8,484 bases of DNA from positions 1 through 8,484 of the forward strand of contig CAYLZO010000226.1 of NCBI GenBank assembly GCA_964387775.1, written 5' to 3'. Each line of letters starts with the position of its first letter. The first letter of the stretch is position 1. A program made the translations under genes and the position numbers. Below are positions 5,262 to 8,484 of the stretch, one piece after another. The notes beneath the pieces are model-generated. The model saw only the letters and a list, made by a program, of their open reading frames with translations, did no database searches and was not told where the DNA came from. The DNA is from CAYLZO01 sp964387775. Its GTDB lineage: Bacteria; Chloroflexota; Anaerolineae; JAAYZQ01.

Positions 5262-5654
5262 GTAGATTTCGTCAAAGATGGCGTCCTCGACGTCCACCAG
5301 GGCCAGCGGGTCCTCCACGCCGTGGCCGCCTGGCAGCAGCTTCTGCTGCTCCCTGGCCAGCATCAAGGCGCCCCGGGTGAGCTCGTTCTGCGCCCGCTGT
5401 TGGTTGAGGAGCAGCCTCTGGTTCTCGACGGCGTTTTGCTGGAATTGGTGAGATCGGATCCGCTCCGCGACCAGGACGGTGCCGACGGCGATGGCGACGC
5501 CCAGCAGGATCAGGAGAATGACGGCCAGCACCGCCAGGATGACGATGGCCGTGACGTCGCCCTTCCGGGCGTGGCTGTAGAGCAGCAGCACAAGGATGCC
5601 GAAGAGCAGCGTGGCCACGGCGCCGGCCGTGATCTTAATGCCTGAGAATTCCAT
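5262..5654 (-). CDS. Two-TM membrane protein with coiled coil, C-terminus in gap
   Basis: Partial: 131 codons are visible before the gap. It starts MEFSGIKITAG, with two hydrophobic segments, AVATLLFGILVLLLY (12-26) and AIVILAVLAVILLILLGVAI (36-55, continuing to about 62), joined by a short basic turn (SHARKGD). The second is followed by a long, glutamine-rich, probably coiled-coil helix (SHQFQQNAVENQRLLLNQQR and on to about 107), and then an acidic stretch, VEDPLALVDVEDAIFDEIY. Start at 5654 has GGAGG 7 bases upstream and lies inside the 3' end of the ATPase gene, a 20-base overlap that implies coupled expression. No family is recognised. A membrane anchor or docking partner for the FtsK/HerA-like ATPase is a reasonable inference from the overlap and topology. 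Which end faces the cytoplasm cannot be fixed, though the basic turn and cytoplasmic coil would suit a hairpin. Confidence 0.75.
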
Positions 5655-6855
5655 ATCCGAGCCTCCCCAGTTCTGCGAGGATGTCCCTGGCAAAGGGCTT
5701 GTGCATCTCGTGAAGCCCTCTGCTCACGCCGAGCTCCTCGCGGGCCGAGCGGACGCTGATCGCTTTGTCGTCGGCCAGGACGGCGAGGTACAGGGCCGTG
5801 ATGTCCGGCTGCAGCTCGTTCGGTGGCCGGCCGGGTTGGGCATCCGGCACGTTGAGCAGAACCGGTGTATCCGCGGGTTCTAGGTCCGGCATCGCCGGTT
5901 CGTCCCCCCAGGGCAGCGTCTCCAGGTCCTGGGGCGTGGTCAGGGCAACCTGCAATCGCTCGGCGATGGGACCTTCAATGTGCATAAAGTCGCCCTTGCC
6001 CGTGAGCTGGTGGCAGTTCAGGCCCGGCTTGCCGGTGAGGCGGGCCGAGGTGTGGGCGTCGTCCACCAGGCCGACGTAGCGGTTGAGCACGTTGGGCAAC
6101 AGGTCGGGCAGCTTGGTCTGATTCGGCTTCTGGGTGGCCATGACCAGGTGGACGCCGAACTTGCGGGCTTCCTTGCCGATCTTTTGCACGATGGCGAATC
6201 GCCTGGGGTCATCCAGGATGTCTTCGGCCTCGTCGATGACCAAGACTATCTTTTCAGCATCGCGCAGGTTCGTTTCGATGCGATGAGCGAGGGTGTAGCT
6301 CACCCAGTCCAGCACCTGGTCGGTCAGGACGTCGTCGTGGGCCACCGGCAGGGCCAGGTGTCGCAGCCGGCAAAAGTCGTCAAAGTCGTGATGCCGGTCG
6401 ACGATGGCCAGTTTCATCTGCGCCGGGTCGTAGGTCGAGGCCAGGGCGTGGACGATGGTGCGCGTGGTTTCGGTCTTGCCGCTGTTGGTGGCGCCAAAGA
6501 CGCCGGCGTGGGGATTGTGCTCGAAGGTGAAGGGCAGGGGCCGGTTGGCCTCGCCGACGCCGATCTCGAGCCCCGCCAGTTGGCCCCGGACGTATGATTT
6601 CCAGAGGCCGCGCTTGAGCTCGAATTGAAAGGTGACCAGGCCGGGCGTGTCCTCGCGGCGGGCGGCGATGACGGCCGGCACGCCGGCGGCCAGGGCGACC
6701 GGTTCGGCGAGCCTGAGCGCCCTGTCCAGTTGCAGGGGATCTCGGAGCCGCAGGCCGAGGCTGCAAAAGCGCGGCCCCCGGGAGTGGCGCACGATGACGC
6801 CGGCCACGCCGGACTTGCCGGAAACCACGCGCAAAACCAGGACGTAGCGCTGCAT
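5635..6855 (-). CDS. FtsK/HerA-family DNA-translocating ATPase
   Basis: ATP-driven DNA pump of the RecA-like FtsK/SpoIIIE/HerA superfamily, as used in plasmid or integrative-element transfer and segregation. With the start at 6855 it has 406 residues. Walker A is GATNSGKT (121-128), followed by a helix TRTIVHAL; the next strand MKLAIVDRHHDFDDF (147-161) precedes Walker B KIVLVIDEAEDIL (202-214). FGVHLVMATQKPNQ (233-246) matches the conserved strand after Walker B in FtsK-like ATPases. The C-terminal 55 residues (DITALYLAVLADDK, then AREELGVSRGLHE) look like a small winged helix. There is no N-terminal membrane segment, so anchoring may come from the overlapping downstream membrane protein. 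No ribosome binding site is seen at the ATG; the frame stays open upstream into the gap, but that part (arginine/alanine/proline-rich) looks noncoding. The exact start is uncertain. Confidence 0.88.
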   Translation of the reverse strand: MQRYVLVLRVVSGKSGVAGVIVRHSRGPRFCSLGLRLRDPLQLDRALRLAEPVALAAGVPAVIAARREDTPGLVTFQFELKRGLWKSYVRGQLAGLEIGVGEANRPLPFTFEHNPHAGVFGATNSGKTETTRTIVHALASTYDPAQMKLAIVDRHHDFDDFCRLRHLALPVAHDDVLTDQVLDWVSYTLAHRIETNLRDAEKIVLVIDEAEDILDDPRRFAIVQKIGKEARKFGVHLVMATQKPNQTKLPDLLPNVLNRYVGLVDDAHTSARLTGKPGLNCHQLTGKGDFMHIEGPIAERLQVALTTPQDLETLPWGDEPAMPDLEPADTPVLLNVPDAQPGRPPNELQPDITALYLAVLADDKAISVRSAREELGVSRGLHEMHKPFARDILAELGRLGYGILRH

Positions 6856-7034
6856 GTGGGTGGCGTAGGTGTTACGCGCTGGAGAAGCCTGTGTCCTTTT
6901 TCTGGCAGGGTTTTCGGCAAGGTTTCCTGCACGGTTTTCTGCAGGATGCCGCACGCGCCCAGAAGCGGGCATAGCCCGAGTACCTTTGCAGGACGGCGCG
7001 GCACGCCGGATTTTCGCCAGGAGGTCCCGTATGA
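6856..7034. other. Noncoding leader of the ATPase gene
   Basis: No convincing gene. It contains the 12-bp tandem repeat at 6902-6950. I saw no clear promoter. A plus-strand AGGAGGT-ATG at 7021-7033 opens only a short arginine-rich frame and was not accepted. Confidence 0.4.
6902..6950. repeat. Degenerate 12-bp tandem repeat, about four units
   Basis: Plus-strand units: CTGGCAGGGTTTT, CGGCAAGGTTTC, CTGCACGGTTTT and a decayed CTGCAGGATGCC; the first unit is 13 bases, the rest 12. In one minus-strand frame it reads CRKPCRKPCRKPCQKK, and the base differences between the first three units are all synonymous there, but that frame has no start codon. Iteron-like protein binding site or remnant coding repeat are both possible. 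Confidence 0.6.
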
Positions 7035-7162
7035 TCAACTTTTCCCCCCTCTCAAGCTGCCACTTCCGCCGAACAGCGCGCCGCCGGCCCCGACAAACCA
7101 AAAAACGGCCACCCGCCACTGGCTGCGCTGCGCAGCTTGGCGAAATGGCCGTTCTGAAGCTA
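7035..7162 (-). CDS. Possible C-terminal end of the gene lost in the gap
   Basis: A minus-strand frame is open from the gap edge to a TGA at 7035-7037. It reads ERPFRQAAQRSQ, then a hydrophobic, glycine-rich stretch WRVAVFWFVGAGGALFGG, then SGSLRGGKS. It could be the tail of the gene that starts at 7317, giving a small single-span membrane protein. With only 42 codons in G+C-rich DNA, chance openness is likely enough that confidence is low. Confidence 0.25.
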
Positions 7163-7262
7163 NNNNNNNNNNNNNNNNNNNNNNNNNNNNNNNNNNNNNN
7201 NNNNNNNNNNNNNNNNNNNNNNNNNNNNNNNNNNNNNNNNNNNNNNNNNNNNNNNNNNNNNN
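7163..7262. other. Scaffold gap, 100 N
   Basis: Exactly 100 N, so the true length is unknown. The frame match between the gene at 7317 and the ATPase across this gap is an accident of the placeholder length and should not be read as a fusion. Confidence 0.99.
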
Positions 7263-7317
7263 TTGAGACGTTGGCCCCTTCGCTGTCGCACGGGGCCGGC
7301 GTCGGCTCGTCGGTCAT
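7263..7317 (-). CDS. N-terminus of an unknown gene running into the gap
   Basis: Only 18 residues are visible, MTDEPTPAPCDSEGANVS. The ATG at 7317 overlaps the TGA of the DUF6516-like gene as ATGA, so it is a coupled gene start. Its sequence is acidic and proline-rich, like a flexible N-terminus. A possible C-terminal part lies at 7035-7162. It is not shown to be the start of the ATPase, which has its own plausible ATG 460 bases away. Confidence 0.5.
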
Positions 7318-7742
7318 TGGTTGCCGAGGTGCTCCTGCTCGATTTTGCGGATCAAGAACGGCAGATTCGGGGTGTCAAAGCTCAATTCAGGCGCCGGAAT
7401 GCGGTGGTGCTTGATATCGGGGGGAATATGCTGGTGATGGGGATGGGAACTGGCCAGCTCTGGTACGGCGGGATGTGGCCACGAATCGTACCACCACAGC
7501 TCCTCAGCGCCTTGCCACAGTTCGTAGCCATAGCGCCCAATCCGCTCCTGGCAGGTGTTCACCACTTCCATCACGCGCAGGACAAGGTCCTGTCCCAAGT
7601 AGACCTCCCCTTTTACCACAGCCGTCACTGGTCCGGTGTGCACCACGACAAGGGTGGACATCTGGATGCAGGGAAACGCATCCGGCAATCCGTAGATGAA
7701 CGTTTCGTACTCGGCAATGGAGGCCAGAGGTTGGGCAGGCAT
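7314..7742 (-). CDS. DUF6516/TumE-like protein, putative toxin
   Basis: The 142-residue product resembles the DUF6516 family, members of which are annotated as TumE-type toxins of two-gene toxin-antitoxin systems; this is recalled family knowledge, not a search result. Matching features: a strand-rich first half (MSTLVVVHTGPVTAVVKGEV, then YLGQDLVLRVMEVVN), a central YGYELWQGAEELWWYDSWPH (72-91), and a histidine-rich segment SHPHHQHIPPDIKHHRIPAP (98-117) typical of the family, followed by a short helix at the C-terminus (LPFLIRKIEQEHL). The start at 7742 lies one base after the TAA of the upstream small gene, without its own strong ribosome binding site, so translation is probably coupled. 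The stop overlaps the next start by four bases. Catalytic residues are not known to me. A regulatory role other than toxicity is possible. Confidence 0.65.
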   Translation of the reverse strand: MPAQPLASIAEYETFIYGLPDAFPCIQMSTLVVVHTGPVTAVVKGEVYLGQDLVLRVMEVVNTCQERIGRYGYELWQGAEELWWYDSWPHPAVPELASSHPHHQHIPPDIKHHRIPAPELSFDTPNLPFLIRKIEQEHLGNQ

Positions 7743-7743
7743 T

Positions 7744-8016
7744 TTAGGCAGGGACCGGCACGCGATTCAGGGCTGCCAACACCGGTTCTGCCTGTCGTTC
7801 GAGCAATTGCCGGTATTCTGCTTCGCGAGCCTGAAGGATTTCGCACAGCCCCAACCACTCGATCAACTCCAGCCGCTGTTCGATTCTGTCCTCTTGCACC
7901 AGGCGGTAGAACTCGCTCGAACGCAGGCGATACTTGCGCTCGAACTCGCGCAAGCGATCTTCGATGCCCTGTATGTCCAGGATCAAGAGGATCAAATCCT
8001 TGTTTTGCTCGTTCAT
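7744..8016 (-). CDS. Small helical partner of the DUF6516-like gene, putative antitoxin
   Basis: The 90-residue product is almost entirely helical and charged: MNEQNKDLILLILDIQGIED, then FERKYRLRSSEFYRLVQ, then a long leucine-rich amphipathic helix around LELIEWLGLCEILQAREAEY. The pattern FERKY..SSEFY...EWL is, as I remember, typical of small proteins encoded next to DUF6516 genes in cyanobacteria and Chloroflexota, usually labelled hypothetical. The start at 8016 is chosen because GGAAGGGG lies 7 bases upstream; a frame extends to 8043 with no such site. It is the first gene after the promoter at 8101-8129, followed after one base by its presumed partner, the order usual for antitoxin-toxin pairs. 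No helix-turn-helix is visible, so DNA binding and autoregulation are not supported by sequence. Confidence 0.65.
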   Translation of the reverse strand: MNEQNKDLILLILDIQGIEDRLREFERKYRLRSSEFYRLVQEDRIEQRLELIEWLGLCEILQAREAEYRQLLERQAEPVLAALNRVPVPA

Positions 8017-8100
8017 CCGTTCGCCCCTTCCCCACACCATCATCAGCTCGTCGGTCGCATTTGCCCCACAGCCACAAGCGGAGTGGAGTCGCTCACCTCC

Positions 8101-8129
8101 AGTTTATCACGAATCCAGCGGTTTGACAA
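8101..8129 (-). promoter_or_regulatory. Sigma70-like promoter of the toxin-antitoxin-like/ATPase unit
   Basis: Reading the minus strand: TTGTCA (8129-8124, five of six consensus bases), 17 bases, TAAACT (8106-8101, four of six). The transcript would begin near 8094 and give a leader of about 78 bases before the gene at 8016. Confidence 0.6.
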
Positions 8130-8317
8130 GGTTTGTGGCGCGGGGCTGAGGGAGTGGCGTTGACTTTCGGGGGGGATGGTCAACAATCTCGGCAGGGATG
8201 GAAGGATGTATTCGACGACAGTGGAGATCATCGTGGAAGGTGCCTTCTGGGACCTGGAAGGACACCAAGCGTATAAGGGGGCTATGCTTAACAATGGACC
8301 TTCGGGATATTAATAAA

Positions 8318-8430
8318 GGAGAGTTCTGCATAAAAACCGCATCCGGGTGCTCAGAGAGCACCTTTGCGCACAAACAGACCGCTAAGGTGCAGTTTACGGT
8401 TAACAAATGGCAGTTTGTGCAGAACTCTCC
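8318..8430. mobile_element. Candidate 113-bp MITE-like element with 13-bp terminal inverted repeats
   Basis: GGAGAGTTCTGCA (8318-8330) is inverted perfectly at 8418-8430, with partial similarity continuing inward. AAA lies on both outer sides, a possible but uninformative target duplication. Inside is a 7-bp hairpin, GGTGCTC-AGA-GAGCACC (8346-8362). There is no coding capacity. It could equally be a paired transcription-control structure. Confidence 0.45.
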
Positions 8431-8484
8431 AAACTCTGAACCTGAACAAGGGCTTGTGTGCTTGGAGATGTGCTACTTGTGAGC

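Larger units (their letters stand above)
8044..8484. other. Right-hand noncoding region with promoter and MITE-like element
   Basis: No convincing gene. It holds the promoter at 8101-8129 and an inverted-repeat element at 8318-8430. From about 8200 base composition becomes visibly more A+T-rich than the rest of the window, which may mark a junction. A 94-codon plus-strand frame (8198-8482) lacks a ribosome binding site and passes through the inverted repeats, so it was not accepted. Confidence 0.5.

Noticed and set aside
7021..7162. Plus-strand gene start with AGGAGGT five bases before ATG at 7031
   Set aside because: The frame is short, arginine-rich and runs into the gap; the opposing operon is continuous on the minus strand. 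The ribosome-site match is probably chance.
5635..7317. A single 560-codon ATPase gene running across the second gap
   Set aside because: The join depends on an arbitrary 100-N placeholder. The stretch between the gap and 6855 is arginine/alanine/proline-rich without FtsK-like features.
1..8484. tRNA or rRNA genes
   Set aside because: No cloverleaf with TTCRA-type T arm or CCA-type end, and no rRNA-like sequence, was recognised by eye on either strand.

Overview
The window is G+C-rich bacterial DNA, and almost all genes lie on the minus strand. It contains two 100-N scaffold gaps (5162-5261 and 7163-7262), so it comes from a draft assembly, probably metagenomic. Gene content (SSB, winged-helix protein, ParR/ParM-type segregation pair, FtsK/HerA-type ATPase, two-gene toxin-antitoxin-like module) points to the backbone of a plasmid or integrative element. 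The palindromic dispersed repeats and the DUF6516-type pair remind me of Chloroflexota (Anaerolineae-like) genomes, but that assignment is inference.

Layout in transcription order, right to left. A sigma70-like promoter (8101-8129) precedes a small helical protein (8016-7744), a DUF6516/TumE-like protein (7742-7314) and a gene starting at 7317 that is lost in a gap. Next come an FtsK/HerA-like ATPase (6855-5635), a two-TM coiled-coil membrane protein (5654 into the first gap) and a broken gene of unknown function (5148-4257). Two G-rich hairpins (4188-4253) follow that gene. A second clear promoter (4052-4080) then drives a disrupted actin-like parM (3998-2866), parR (2744-2328), a 134-aa unknown (2314-1910) and a winged-helix protein (1913-1137). 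After a 530-base noncoding block rich in palindromes comes ssb (562-101).

The most unusual signal is a 25-bp repeat present three times, always in the same orientation inside coding sequence: once in parM and twice in the unknown gene upstream of it. Since 25 is not a multiple of three, each copy shifts the frame. Removing exactly 25 bp rejoins protein-like sequence, convincingly at two copies and conditionally at the third. Other structure: a perfect 26-bp inverted repeat enclosing 129 bp in the unknown gene; a 175-bp symmetric block with three palindromes that share one arm sequence (824-998); two copies of a 37-bp palindrome whose outer flanks differ but still pair; a 12-bp tandem repeat upstream of the ATPase gene; and a short element with 13-bp terminal inverted repeats near the right edge.

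Working model: a low-copy element segregated by a ParMR-type actin system, with its own SSB, a candidate replication or regulatory protein and a DNA-pumping ATPase linked to a membrane protein. Several single-base frameshifts in parM and the unknown gene mean either decay or sequence error. The sequence alone does not decide between them.
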